Below are positions 54,201-60,065 of a stretch of DNA of 64,000 nt, one piece after another; positions within the stretch are counted from its first letter, which is position 1; each line of letters starts with the position of its first letter. Source of the DNA: Nemertoderma westbladi (taxonomy: Eukaryota > Xenacoelomorpha > Nemertodermatida > Nemertodermatidae); contig JAUCBJ010004334.1 in NCBI GenBank assembly GCA_032718475.1, forward strand, positions 1 to 64,000, given 5' to 3'. The notes under the pieces were generated by a model. That model had not been told where the DNA came from. It did not search any database and saw only the letters and a list, made by a program, of their open reading frames with translations. The translations under genes and the position numbers were made by a program.

Positions 54201-57007
54201 TTCGACACAGTATCACAGAGGTTTGTAGTCCAGTATGCTAAGGAGGGACCTCATGTGGGTTCTTATTGAGGAAGGAGCAAAGAATACCTACATTTATCGA
54301 TTGGGTTGACATAGGAAAATTTATTAATTATTATTATTACGCCAAATACTGGCAAATAGGCGATATGGTCATTAACTAAAATTAAATCAAATTCAAATTT
54401 ACAATAAAAAACAACATAATTACTTTAATAAATAAATAAACTGTAAAATTATTTGAAGAGTTAGGACCTTGCCCAGGAACACAAAGGTCGGAGATTTGCA
54501 GGGCATTCGAGCAGATGGTATAATGTGGCCGCCCCCCCCCCCCGCACAGTGAACATATACAGCTTGCCTCATGGTAACTCGAGTTAGTGCAAATCTTATA
54601 GTGGAAGCCGTTAGTGCTGAAGCGGGTTATTATATGTTGGTTGGTGTAGTTTGGGTCCTGCCATCTGGGGTTTGTAAATGCTAGTGAGTTCCAAAATTGG
54701 GGATTAATCTCTTGTATTTTTCCGTTTATGAGAATCAGGTATTGCTTGTATACGGGTGTGTGAGGTAGATTTAGGAGCTGAACAAATTCAGATATCAAGG
54801 TGTTTTCGTTGCAGATAGCTGTGACGAGACGAGTTGAGGTAGATTTGTGTAGACAACATACTTTCTTAAGGTAGACGGCTTTAATTTTATCGAGTGTGAC
54901 CATGTTGGTGACAGATAGAAACGGCCGAGAAAGCCGATAGGAAAATATTCTGCACCAGTTGGCATTTATTCAGAAGATATGATTTTCCAGCATGGTTGTT
55001 GGCATTTCTGAAATATGTGGGATTTTTCAATCATGGTATTTAATGTGATGCAGGTAATGTATGAACTCCTGCCACATATGGCTTTGCCTTTCAGCTTATC
55101 CACATCATTCCAGCATTGTTATGGGTGGCACTCCCAAAACCTGGGCTTCGGCCCACACATGGAAGCCAAAATGTCTCATTCTACAGAACCAGCCCAGAGT
55201 TACAGTTCAGTTAGTTGTTACCTGCTGACAACTTTGGTGATGTACTTAGACTCTGGTGATGTCCATAGTGCAGACTGATCAGGTTTGAGCTCTCAGATCC
55301 AGGACAGGGTTGATCTACATGGATCCACCACAAGCATGAAAGGTTGAAGAAGCAACAGCTGCAGAGTGAGCGAGCGGCATGTCTGATCTTTATGCTGCGA
55401 CTTTATCTTATCCTTATGTAACCACAGGCGGGGCTGTATGGAAAGGAAGTCAGAGGCCGTATTGTACCATTTATTCTATCTGCAAAAGGTTTCTGTTGCA
55501 AAAAACAATGCGGTATATTAATTGAATGTATTTGGGGTGGGTCATTGGACCAGGAGTTAGGACAATTCTAAAATCATGGGTCGCAATCGTCCGGGTCACA
55601 ATTGTCCAGATCCAGATAAAAAACGATGTAATGTAAATCATAGATCATTATAATAAATAATTAGTTATACAACATTATAGATTTCAATTTTTTTATATCA
55701 ATAGCTGGTAAAAAAAATAATTAAATAAAATTATCCAAAACAAACAACAGTAAAAGCAATAAATAATGCATTAACAATATATGTACAGCAGGCCATGATA
55801 ATATTTAGAGCAACAGTTTAAATAATTAAATTTAATTGTAAGCATTACAGAATATATAATTGTGAATAATTTTGGGTCCACAGCTCCCTATGTTAAAATG
55901 CAGTTACAGTAAATGAAATATAGCTACAGTAATTACAGTCGCAATTTTCCAGCCACCATTGGAACACAATGCCAACACAGATTCATTAGACATGAATATG
56001 GAAATAAGATGAAAATAAGAATTAAAAGTTAATTGATTTCGAGCTTGTGGGAGAAAGTTAATCTCATCAAATCTGTTATTATGTTTAATTATTAATGCTG
56101 CCTTTATATATTAAATTGCAATCACCTTTACTATGCTGTGCTATACCAAATGCATTTTGACTAACTGTGGGTGACAAAGGGCAAGAAAGTGCCAGTAATC
56201 GCCTTTGTGATTATACTATATTCTATTAAATTGCCAGGTCACCAAGCAAGTTGGCAAGAGCAAGAGGCTTTTAGCATAAGTATTATGGCTAACCACCACT
56301 TTTCCTCAACTTTCACTATTCTTTGATAGCAGTTGGCGATTAGTCTCACATGTCGTATCTGCAGTGTGATGGTGTGTTTTGCTAATTCTCTGTAACTAGA
56401 TGTAGTTCAATGCCTATTTGTGAAGTGAATTGAGTATTGAATTGTATGCAATGAAACTATCAAGGGATCTGGTGCCTCCGGCAGTAAGTGACCAGCGGGG
56501 GGTTTAAGATTTACAAATTTACCTTGTGAGATTCCAGATGATTTATGTACCATGTGATTTAGCATATATTTTATTTAATGCAGACCATGCCTTGCCCTTT
56601 CCGAATAGGATGTCTTATAGATAGAGTGACAGGTCACAATGTCTATTAAGAAGATAATGCTTGTCTGTGTATATTTGATGGAATAAGATATATTAATTTA
56701 ATATAAATAAAGCAATGACAAAATAAAGTGATTCATATTTGTTATGAACTTTTTGGTTTGGCATTAGTCAAATGTTTGAAAACAATCGCGAAAAGTTTGA
56801 GGGTGAAACTTATTTTCTGTTAAGTACACTTCATTTGGCCGTAGGTTTTTCTATCCAGTTAATAAAAGAGTATGCCAGCAATAAGGATAAAAGGTGTATA
56901 CATACAATGGATGGGCTCATATGCGTGTTATTAGAAGATAGTTTAAATGGACTAAATTAATTGTATAAAACCTTACCTTCTGCATAATATTCTAGTAGTT
57001 CTGTCAT
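1..57007 (-). CDS. Multi-EF-hand calcium-binding protein, calbindin/calretinin/secretagogin family (partial, 8 coding exons seen)
   Basis: Likely cytosolic or nuclear Ca2+ buffer/sensor. The eight exons splice in frame into about 259 residues. Canonical 12-residue EF loops with acidic residues at 1, 9 and 12 fall at about residues 53-64, 99-110, 145-156, 189-200 and 234-245. Linkers such as LPTEENFLLLF and IWRKYDSDSSGYIE are characteristic of this family. The first half looks calbindin/calretinin-like. The fifth EF-hand (FEKVFQHYD..GFLKDLME) is nearer secretagogin, so an exact orthologue is not assigned. Family members are about 260-276 residues with six EF-hands. The sixth EF-hand and stop lie beyond position 1. 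The start is the first ATG found in exon 1, but the frame stays open upstream of it to a possible splice acceptor at 57066, so more N-terminal exons may exist. Introns carry three minisatellites and many transposon relics. Confidence 0.92.
9239..9367 (-). CDS. EF-hand gene, exon 8 (EF5), its end seeding the 45-bp array
   Basis: 129 nt, phase 0 at both ends. Acceptor TTAACAG. Encodes HTPCLTKHDFEKVFQHYD, then loop DRNGDGTIEGDE, then FLKDLMEQTSY, ending at donor TAT|GTAAGT (9238-9237). The last 20 coding bases and the donor are the first copy of the 45-bp minisatellite unit. Reading past this donor reaches an in-frame TAG 15 nt later, so splicing here (or at a later identical donor, via a stop) decides the protein end. 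Confidence 0.88.
9368..9737. other. Intron between exons 7 and 8, no further feature seen
   Basis: AT-rich intronic sequence between two EF-hand exons. I see no repeat, ORF or RNA gene in it. Confidence 0.8.
9738..9833 (-). CDS. EF-hand gene, exon 7 (EF4 and linker)
   Basis: 96 nt, phase 0 at both ends. Acceptor TTTCAG and donor GAG|GTAATA. Encodes IKMYDANEDGKLELQE (canonical EF4 loop) followed by LLPTEENFLRKFE, the second copy of the family linker. Confidence 0.93.
10020..10240 (-). mobile_element. tRNA-derived SINE-like element
   Basis: The reverse strand of 10165-10240 reads like a tRNA head. It has an A-box-like segment (GGTGGAGTGGTCAATCG) and, after a serine/leucine-type spacing, a B box (GGTTCAATCCC). 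A non-tRNA body follows towards 10020. Borders are approximate and I could not see target-site duplications. It lies in the intron between exons 6 and 7. The remaining sequence from 10241 to 10781 shows nothing I recognise. Confidence 0.5.
10782..10859 (-). CDS. EF-hand gene, exon 6 (helix after EF3)
   Basis: 78 nt, phase 0 at both ends. Acceptor TTTCCAG and donor ATA|GTAAGT. Encodes NFLKDLFEKEGKDVEQ and onward to EMYANTI, matching the EF3-EF4 connector of calbindin-type proteins. It is separated from exon 5 by a 19.2-kb intron that is almost entirely minisatellite. Confidence 0.92.
10860..11470. other. Intron between exon 6 and array 2, unremarkable
   Basis: AT-rich intron with no ORF or repeat that I can support. 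It leads directly into the 34-bp array. Confidence 0.7.
17071..18340. repeat. Higher-order block of array 2, copy 1
   Basis: The order of unit variants here recurs at 20440-21709 with a constant offset of 3369 bp (99 units of 34 bp plus three 35-bp units). I checked matching positions at 17071/20440, 17401/20770 and 18292/21661. The copies diverge just after 18340. A shorter part (about 17410-18010) also recurs at an offset of 2143 bp near 19553-20155. Confidence 0.75.
20440..21709. repeat. Higher-order block of array 2, copy 2
   Basis: Duplicate of the variant order at 17071-18340, offset 3369 bp. This shows the array grew by duplication of kilobase-scale blocks as well as single units. Confidence 0.75.
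30086..30142 (-). CDS. EF-hand gene, exon 5 (EF3 loop)
   Basis: 57 nt micro-exon, phase 0 at both ends. Acceptor ATTTTAG and donor ACG|GTTAGT. Encodes IWRKYDSDSSGYIETPEIT, with loop D-S-D-S-S-G-Y-I-E-T-P-E intact. The 34-bp minisatellite ends only 97 bp downstream of its donor. Confidence 0.9.
30328..30777 (+). mobile_element. Non-LTR retrotransposon 3' fragment, family 1, with (TAG)9 tail
   Basis: 5'-truncated copy of the same LINE as at 38181, 40148, 49370 and 60066. It encodes the end of the reverse-transcriptase polyprotein (HRVHCVKYNAHISNQTLYN, then SLTLEQNRLRFAGHCFRRED). A small insertion after RRED and a damaged VMGDRELW motif shift the frame. It ends with GCAGCTGCAATGCAGC and nine TAG repeats (30751-30777). 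Simple-repeat tails are typical of RTE-like elements. It is antisense to the host gene, in the intron between exons 4 and 5. Confidence 0.85.
30778..31699. other. Intronic stretch without recognised features
   Basis: AT-rich sequence. Short ORFs are present but show no motif or family resemblance. Confidence 0.6.
31700..31868 (+). repeat. Interspersed repeat, copy 1
   Basis: Shares a diverged block with 37380-37561. Common segments include CACCAGCTGGT, AGTGAGGGCCTAGT, ATGCTATTGAATGG, AAACTGCAGA and AAGTATATTACTTGC. The element type is unknown. Both copies have the same orientation in introns of the EF-hand gene. Confidence 0.65.
32420..32637. mobile_element. MITE, diverged copy
   Basis: Aligns along its length with the better-preserved MITE at 42766-42985. 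Shared features are the left end ending in GACGCAAT, the internal ATTCATCCCTCTCCAGGGG, and the right end TTTGCGTCCAGT. The right terminus runs into a C homopolymer (about 32634-32646), which obscures the inverted repeat. A local stem GGCGAGATTTATCGCC is visible near 32599. Confidence 0.7.
33109..33427. repeat. 46-bp minisatellite, 7 copies
   Basis: Units start at 33109, 33155, 33201, 33247, 33293, 33339 and 33385 and are nearly identical: one A/C difference in the first and a GTTGGTGG variant in the sixth. On the host gene strand each unit contains CTAACTAACC, which fits the branch-point consensus. It lies 249 bp downstream of the exon 4 donor. Confidence 0.95.
33677..33763 (-). CDS. EF-hand gene, exon 4 (family-diagnostic linker)
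   Basis: 87 nt, phase 0 at both ends. Acceptor TTGCAG and donor GCA|GTAAGT. Encodes LGEILPTEENFLLLF followed by a variable stretch and SSVDFMA. LPTEENFLL is the linker found after EF2 in calbindin and calretinin, which makes the family call firm. Confidence 0.93.
33764..35637. other. Intron between exons 3 and 4
   Basis: AT-rich. The only structure I see is a short imperfect repeat of CAGCACTGTTA/TAGCACTCTCA type at about 35277-35340. No coding sequence is supported. Confidence 0.6.
35638..35801 (-). CDS. EF-hand gene, exon 3 (rest of EF1, all of the EF2 loop)
   Basis: 164 nt. Acceptor GTTAG|GT and donor GCGGAG|GTATAG. Completes EF1 (GNGFIEDSELEDFF) and encodes EF2 with loop DLNEDGKIELAE, ending in phase 0. 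All Ca2+-coordinating positions in both loops are canonical. Confidence 0.92.
35802..37379. other. Start of the intron between exons 2 and 3, no recognised gene
   Basis: AT-rich intronic sequence. Small ORFs lack motifs. The part after about 37200 probably belongs to the interspersed repeat that continues to 37561, but I cannot place its left edge. Confidence 0.5.
37380..37561 (+). repeat. Interspersed repeat, copy 2
   Basis: Second copy of the block at 31700-31868, with small indels (an extra ATGCTCATGAAAATATG-like insertion after CAGCTGGT). It extends the family to at least two copies within 6 kb. Confidence 0.65.
38181..38938 (+). mobile_element. Non-LTR retrotransposon 3' fragment, family 1
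   Basis: 5'-truncated copy starting at the sequence that encodes ERLLSSLEHAA-like text just after the RT catalytic site in the 60-kb copy. It carries the connection region (GSWIRKS) and an intact C-terminal frame at 38562-38900 ending in NFVDKPAQHS, then GCAGCTGCAATGCAGC and a short TAG tail. Internal deletions are visible near 38500 (the VPVLLYGS block is shortened). Antisense to the EF-hand gene. Confidence 0.85.
39568..39634 (+). CDS. Possible upstream exon of a nested plus-strand gene
   Basis: Acceptor CCTACAG, open frame KTNKYARQYVGRATKVSE and onward to SIR, then AGG|GTACCA as a weak donor in phase 0. The phase matches the candidate exon at 39892. Not recognised. It could be chance. Confidence 0.18.
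39892..40073 (+). CDS. Candidate exon of an unrecognised nested gene
   Basis: A strong acceptor (TTGTACGTTTCAG) and donor (AAT|GTAAGT) bound 182 nt that are open in one frame for 60 codons (RKAAVGDIVGLRTVLTRRGL, then FLEGRIIHVVTPSKRYKTK). It ends in phase 2 and joins in frame with the candidate exon at 42145. The composition is basic and ordinary. I do not recognise the protein. Confidence 0.35.
40154..40831 (+). pseudogene. LINE AP-endonuclease domain
   Basis: The frame reads from LADKISLSAVGVQEHRM (the conserved QE motif of the APE family) through LVVCYFPTSV-like text to FLTFLGDFTASL, where the usual GDFNA is GDFTA. The stop at 40681 breaks it. Beyond a small frameshift the domain continues with SQINHILFRR and ends in the SDHRLIVA motif near 40810. 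In an intact element it would nick the genomic target. Without the N-terminus and with frameshifts it is dead. Confidence 0.8.
41350..42087 (+). pseudogene. LINE EN-RT linker fused to RT C-terminal region
   Basis: 41359-41533 encodes ADRLNGWKAHFEKLLNND and continues to EVKAAAKSIKTN, with a stop at 41443-41445. The same block appears at 63586. The fusion at about 41534 skips all RT catalytic motifs. From 41590 an open frame of 165 residues covers the thumb/connection (RLFRAAVVPVLLYGS) to the end NFVDKPAQHS. Confidence 0.8.
42145..42206 (+). CDS. Candidate exon of the nested gene
   Basis: Acceptor ACTAACAG, 62 nt, donor ATCG|GTAGAC. In the phase set by the exon at 39892 it reads TSNRQLLGNYAGAGFQNALI with no stop and ends in phase 1. 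Its start lies 28 bp after the LINE end. Unrecognised; supported only by splice signals and phase. Confidence 0.28.
42437..42603 (+). CDS. Candidate exon of the nested gene
   Basis: GC-richer than its surroundings. The frame from 42355 is open to the donor GAAGGG|GTAAGT at 42604. An acceptor at 42435-42436 (AGCCAG) would fit the phase of the exon at 42145, although a longer 5' part cannot be excluded. It encodes FRGDKSRGLIPIIEVQHPT, then a Pro/Ala run, then SVDSEELSAFSINVPQLELEG. It ends in phase 0, matching 44727. Not recognised. Confidence 0.35.
42766..42985. mobile_element. MITE with perfect 17-bp terminal inverted repeats
   Basis: 220-bp element beginning GGGAAACTGGACGCAAT and ending with its exact reverse complement. 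No ORF is inside. A diverged copy lies at 32420-32637. Flanking bases (AGATAGAGT / ATCGTGTTT) look partly alike in both copies, so the true ends may extend a few bases further. Non-autonomous DNA transposon; superfamily not determined. Confidence 0.85.
42986..43970. other. AT-rich stretch, no gene seen
   Basis: Nothing recognised apart from a short C/G homopolymer run near 43667-43678 in a GC-richer patch (43560-43860). Minus-strand ORFs there show no family motif. Confidence 0.5.
43971..44229 (-). mobile_element. tRNA-derived SINE with target-site duplication
   Basis: The reverse strand starts with a tRNA-like head (44229 to 44166): GGCGGGGTAGCTCAGTTGG is the A box region and GGTTCAGCCCC the B box. 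A conserved-looking body follows (CAGCCTTTCATCCACTGGGG, then GTACCAGTC). It ends in a T-rich stretch. TTCATTATT flanks both sides (43962-43970 and 44230-44238), consistent with target-primed insertion. Confidence 0.8.
44372..44475 (-). mobile_element. Possible tRNA-derived SINE fragment
   Basis: The reverse strand carries GGTTCAATCC (B-box consensus, 44418-44427) preceded by an anticodon-arm-like stretch and a degenerate A box. No duplicated flanks were found and the borders are uncertain. Confidence 0.35.
44540..44633 (-). mobile_element. 94-bp retroposon flanked by a perfect 21-bp duplication
   Basis: 44519-44539 and 44634-44654 are identical (21 bp, ending TTAGAGTGTAA). The insert on the reverse strand reads GGAGATGAAACAAAGGCC, then CGCTGGTTCAACCCCCGG (B-box-like), and ends near CCATTTTTTCC. 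It resembles the 3' half of a tRNA-like SINE head. The perfect duplication suggests a recent insertion. Confidence 0.75.
44727..44963 (+). CDS. Candidate terminal exon of the nested gene
   Basis: Acceptor TATAATTTTAG, then 78 codons open to TAG. Phase 0 matches the donor at 42604. Cysteine-rich start (CKGIICQGKYGPFHLCPCYS), then CKETRYVIGTNVVVPG and RQQQFKSLSFSRLFVEEEY. AATAAA follows 84 bp after the stop. The composition and the poly(A) signal support a real 3' exon, but I do not recognise the family. Confidence 0.4.
   Translation: MSLTSTCKGIICQGKYGPFHLCPCYSTRYCKETRYVIGTNVVVPGAVDDLGEPLRQQQFKSLSFSRLFVEEEYLNISN
45047..45052 (+). terminator. Poly(A) signal AATAAA of the putative nested gene
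   Basis: Canonical hexamer 84 bp after the stop codon of the candidate terminal exon. In AT-rich DNA a chance hit is possible. Confidence 0.35.
45053..46135. other. AT-rich stretch with a GT microsatellite
   Basis: A C homopolymer lies near 45162-45175 and a (TG)n tract at about 45976-46003. The minus-strand ORF at 45314-45511 shows no motif. The region just before 46136 probably encodes the front of the following RT in a broken frame. Confidence 0.5.
46136..47168 (+). pseudogene. Reverse transcriptase fragment (WYADD type with C-terminal zinc-knuckle motif)
   Basis: 46136-46561 is open: WYADDS holds the catalytic Asp pair (YADD at 46139-46150), followed by an RT thumb-like segment (GWRFLGGFIGAEKDREQFLD). 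After frameshifts come IRHGGIGLCDP (46558-46773) and then 46869-47168 with SAGWLSVYRSL and LRYGYTPPQLP-SHCDGW, then HAQNFKKGG, the variant C..C..H..C end of this RT lineage (one Cys replaced by Trp, another by Asn). A stop at 46130 cuts the front. The retroelement clade is not assigned. It is a different lineage from families 1 and 2 here. Confidence 0.7.
47169..47691. other. Intronic sequence 3' of exon 2, no feature
   Basis: AT-rich. I see no ORF, repeat or RNA gene. Confidence 0.6.
47692..47826 (-). CDS. EF-hand gene, exon 2 (N-terminal linker and start of EF-hand 1)
   Basis: Acceptor TTGCAG and donor GATG|GTAAGT. Reads EPEEST..., then SNFLLKFKG, then EQFMDIWNHYDAD, splitting the EF1 loop at its glycine. 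The SNFLLKFKG motif resembles the linker that normally follows an EF-hand pair in this family (ENFLLKFQG in calretinin). 135 nt, phase 1 in and phase 1 out. Confidence 0.9.
48229..48715 (+). pseudogene. Decayed jockey/CR1-like reverse transcriptase fragment
   Basis: Broken frames retain AFDTI (48234 on, RT motif A), CGANQGGILSQLLFLL (motif B), LFTDDITLLQSAK (the catalytic FADD is FTDD here) and VDNNLSWKSLIKFIMKKISR further on. The order and spacing fit one RT domain. Many stops and indels: an old copy. Confidence 0.7.
48836..48896 (+). mobile_element. SINE tRNA-like head, truncated
   Basis: GGCAGGGTACCTCAGTTGG followed by TTGCCGGGCTTACAATCTAT and GTAGGTTTAGCCCGG. This is the same head as the SINE at 43971-44229 (A and B boxes in the same places), on the opposite strand, with no body visible. 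Confidence 0.6.
49370..49636 (-). mobile_element. LINE family 1, short 3' end
   Basis: 267-bp copy in host-gene orientation. The TAG tail (reverse of ACTACTACTACTAG, 49371-49383) is followed by GCTGCATTGCAGC, then the C-terminal 60 codons (HNIVLWQPHGVTKHGG to NFVDKPAQHS). It stops abruptly at the junction with an oppositely oriented copy at 49638. Confidence 0.85.
49638..50210 (+). mobile_element. LINE family 1 related copy, strongly diverged, head-to-head with the previous one
   Basis: Starts at TCCAGGATTTGGAAGTCAC and follows the family 1 order (connection region, CWALTAEE-like, ISNQPLYN-like) with many substitutions and indels. It reaches a different 3' end (CGGCTGCAATGCAGCC near 50182). 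Older than its neighbour. Confidence 0.75.
50840..51660 (+). pseudogene. LINE family 2, reverse transcriptase C-terminal half, one stop
   Basis: A single frame runs 50840-51652, interrupted only by TAA at 51140-51142. It starts in RT palm (RYPATTVTDTDFADDIALL; FADD at 50909-50920), then GLHTNATKTEFMTF, FQYLGSWIESSKKDI, the thumb (FFRATVESVCLYGGETW) and the C-terminal GRPAIIYIDQL and ENREAWKDLIS. A TAG repeat tail follows the stop. Related to family 1 (same architecture and tail) but clearly distinct. 5'-truncated. Antisense to the host gene. Confidence 0.88.
51666..52383. other. Intronic sequence, no feature
   Basis: AT-rich. Nothing recognised. Confidence 0.6.
52384..52597. repeat. 34-bp tandem repeat, about 6 copies
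   Basis: Unit TCTCTGGCCTCCCAACTACT followed by GACCTCTTAGGTGC, starting at 52418, 52452, 52486, 52520, 52554 and 52588, with a partial leading unit. Units differ by several substitutions. The sequence is unrelated to array 2 although the period is the same. Confidence 0.9.
52598..54381. other. Intronic sequence, no supported gene
   Basis: AT-rich. Short ORFs without motifs on both strands. I see no repeat or RNA gene. Confidence 0.55.
54382..54903 (-). pseudogene. C-terminal end of a further non-LTR reverse transcriptase lineage
   Basis: 173-residue open frame: VTLDKIKAVYLKKVCCLHKS, RLVTAICNENTLI, ITRFSTNGFHYKICTN, then CICSLCGG...HYTIC, a CX2C-H-C knuckle. This order matches the tail of RT proteins whose usual text is LDK.KAVYLKR.L and C.LCG...YH...C. 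A C homopolymer on the plus strand (54531-54543) lengthens the glycines between knuckle residues. The upstream RT domain is missing. Same strand as the host gene. Confidence 0.6.
54904..56976. other. Intron 1 sequence near exon 1
   Basis: No gene supported. A plus-strand ORF at 56772-56960 (62 codons) has no recognisable motif or splice context. Confidence 0.5.
56977..57007 (-). CDS. EF-hand gene, coding exon 1 (first visible ATG)
   Basis: Encodes MTELLEYYAE plus the first base of the next codon and ends at the donor GAAG|GTAAGG. The partial codon is completed exactly by exon 2. Nineteen codons upstream of the ATG are open in the same frame, back to a good acceptor (TTTCTTAACAG, exon edge 57065). 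The exon may therefore start at 57065 and the ATG may be internal. Confidence 0.75.
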
Positions 57008-57065
57008 CTTCGTCTGATGTTTTGTTTTAGAAAATGAATTAGCAATTAGCTGCGACTGATAGTAA

Positions 57066-58700
57066 CTGTTAAGAAATATAACATGAATTCGTTACAATGT
57101 AATAATTAAGTTGTTGACAGAATTTGTAATATACAAGTGAAAAATATTCAATTTTCTATCTAAACTAAACACAAATGAATTGAAGCAAAATGCTTTCAAG
57201 CTTTTAATTTAACCATTTTATTGCAGAGAGTAATTGCATGAGCGATTTTGCATTCTGCATTGCGTACAATTCGACCACGGTGAAGCAGCTATCTGTGCCA
57301 TATGTTCTTTACCACAATTTCACGCCATATAGTAACTACAGTAGGAATGAATTGAACCCCAGATTGTGGCAGCACAAAGTATGATGCATGGCAGCCAGTT
57401 TAAATACAGTTCTGTGAATATTGATTTCCAACACAATACTGAATTATAGATAGGGTAGAGGGCTGAAATAACAAAATCGTGTTGAGGAGTAAGGCTCCTT
57501 CTCGTCTACTTACTATAATAACTTACTTTTGGATATTTTTAGTAATTATGGCAATAATTTTGCATAGATCAACGTTGGATTTGACTCAAAATATAGGTAC
57601 TGAAGTTATTTTAAGAAAATAATAATGGGATATATATCCAGATAGATAGATCAAGTTGCATAGTAGGTTAGTAGGTACTAATATTAAATATTAAATCGGT
57701 TCCCCTCTCCTCGTCTTGTTTTCCTAAACCTTGGATATAAACTACCATTTCACTAGACATATAAAGCTCAGTCCTGTTCATATGTATGGTATCTTAATCT
57801 TAATAATATATTTTTTATATATTATCTATATATATATTATATTACAACGATTTCGTTAGAATTGTTGTTATTATTATACATTAAATTAGCTGATATAACA
57901 AAGAGCTAAAATATTGAATGCTGTCACTGTAGTTCAGGTATAACCAATGTGCCCAACTTCTCAGTGGTTTATGAGCTCGGATGGAATTATAGGCAAATAT
58001 TCCAATGACACCAGACATCTGCAATCAGCATGCAATCAGAGGTTGAGTTAATAATGATTTCAATATCCCCAAGGTAAAACAACCATTTCTACGGTGCCAT
58101 TGCTACTCAAAAGAATAAATATATACAAATATATATGTAAAATGTAAAGTTAAAGTAGATAATATATATATATAGAATCATGAATTCACAATATATTATA
58201 GAGTTAACGTTATGATTAAAGTTTATAATGATTTTGATGTTTTTGATGCGTGGATATCACTAATCAAATATTTCGAGATAAAAAAACAAGAAAAAAATTA
58301 ATTTAAATAAAAGTTTTAAATTTTAAAATTAAGATTTAATAAGAATGAGGAAATGCTTGAAATTAAAATAGTGTTGAACAATATTTATTGGTTATCAAAA
58401 TTTGTAGTGAAAAAATAGGCTCTAAGTTATTGAAAAAGTGTTTTTTTAAAGATGAGATTGGAACAGCAATTTAGATTTCCAGCACCTGAATGGGATTCCC
58501 AGACATGAGGCTCGATATCTCAGGAACCGTTAAGTTGAAGTAATATGGAATAGGGGGAGGATTTATGTTATTTGAGTGGATGTCATACAGGTGTCACGGA
58601 CCACCTGAGTAATCCATCATGCTAGGTAGAGGTCTTCGACCTCTTTCAGCACCTCTAGTCACGCGCTGTTGCATGGTGCCAGCACCCAATAATAGGACAC
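57066..58700. other. Sequence 5' of coding exon 1
   Basis: Either promoter/5' UTR or an upstream intron of the EF-hand gene, because an acceptor-like TTTCTTAACAG abuts 57065 on the gene strand. I could not identify a TATA box, initiator or CpG-rich segment. Very AT-rich from 57800 to 58450. Confidence 0.4.
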
Positions 58701-59580
58701 GGGACCGAGCAAGCCGCTGTCATATGCCCACACAGTACCTTCGGTATTTATTGAGAGCATAATGGCTGCGAGGTCAGCCTTGTGCTGATTCAGCTGATGC
58801 TTGTGATGGCCAATGGTATAATGCCTTGCTAGCCAGTCCCAGAGGCATTTGGGTGATTATCACCCACTGGGTTTGGAAATGGCTTTGTCATTGTCTGGTC
58901 CCGTGGATTGATCGGATTATCGCGGGCAATCTGGGTGAAGAGGCTGCTAACTGGCAGTCGAATGTCGGGCATAGTACATATGTCTTGCATATGTATGCCA
59001 CTGGCCTCCGAGTGCCAAGTCGTGCTTCCTTTAGCGCCTAGTAGGTTACAACACGCTGCCCCCAAGTTGGGTGCTTTCCATCTTGGTACTAACACCGAGT
59101 CATGCTCCCAGCTGTAGCTAAGGATGGTTCCAGGCCTGTATGGTGTCTATTCCAGGAACCAGGACTGGCACAATCGGAGGGGTGGGCACCATCGGAGTTA
59201 ACATATTAACTGGCACCCCATCGTGTACCTGTATGGTGTACCAATTGAGTGCCGGCACGCCAGCGATCCGAAGACTGCAATGCGTCAACTCCACTATAAG
59301 TGCATTGAGGTATAGGATGGTATAGTTGATAAAGGCATCCTGCCTGCGCATGGCATACTTTCCAGAGCCCCGACTCACGAGGACGCCATCCATAGGGCCG
59401 ACTCTTTGGAAGTCGTGCCCAGAGTTGATTGTGCTGCCAGCGTCTAGGCACTGGCGTCCTGGCACAATGGTGGTTTGAAGAGTTTGAAAAGTCATCTTGT
59501 CCTGCTTCTTATCGGCAGTTTACTTATTTTGAGACATAGTAAGGCTCAGTTAAGCAGTGTAAAATAATGGCACAGTGGCG
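58700..59580 (-). pseudogene. Unrecognised GC-richer coding-like island with frameshifts
   Basis: Two minus-strand frames follow one another: 59118-59495 (MTFQTLQTTIVPGRQCLDAG to VPGIDTIQAWNHP) and, shifted by one, 58829-59095 and upstream (SYSWEHDSVLVPRWKAPNLG, then MPDIRLPVSSLFTQIARDNP). A third piece continues below 58829 (RHYTIGHHKHQLNQHKADLA). The content is clearly less AT-rich than its surroundings. Rich in Pro, Val and Gly. I cannot assign a family. The shape suggests a decayed mobile-element or structural-type protein, but that is inference. Confidence 0.4.
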
Positions 59581-60063
59581 GTGTCCGGCATGGTACTTTC
59601 AAAATAACTGCAATAAAAAATTCTTATACAAATTTTTAATTTATTTACTTATTTAGTTCAGGTAACAATTAATTTATTTATTGCACAAATTAATATCAAC
59701 CCATATTAAAACTATAGCACAAGAATATTAAAAATAGTAAAATAGTTTAATTAAGTTGCCGTTTTTTAAAAGTAATAAAATTACCATATGACCCAAATGG
59801 GGTTTCAAAAATAATAATGTTTATCTAGATTAACAAAGCACTTTGGACCATTTGAAATATTCTTGATGAAATTTCTGGAATAATAATATCCCCGCCTGCA
59901 GAAGAGAAAATCATGGTTTACGTCACTGATATTTCAAATTCATTAACAGGAGAGTTATTTTATTATTAACTTAAATAAAACGGTAATTAAATAATACACG
60001 AATACACTAGACTGTATAGTATAAATGTGTATGAAAGTTTTATGTAGTTATGTGTCACCGTCC
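59581..60063. other. AT-rich stretch, no feature
   Basis: Nothing recognised between the GC-richer island and the LINE 3' end. Confidence 0.6.
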
Positions 60064-60065
60064 GA

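Noticed and set aside
59140-59325. Plus-strand ORFs in the 58.7-59.6 kb island
   Set aside because: Shadows of the longer minus-strand frames.
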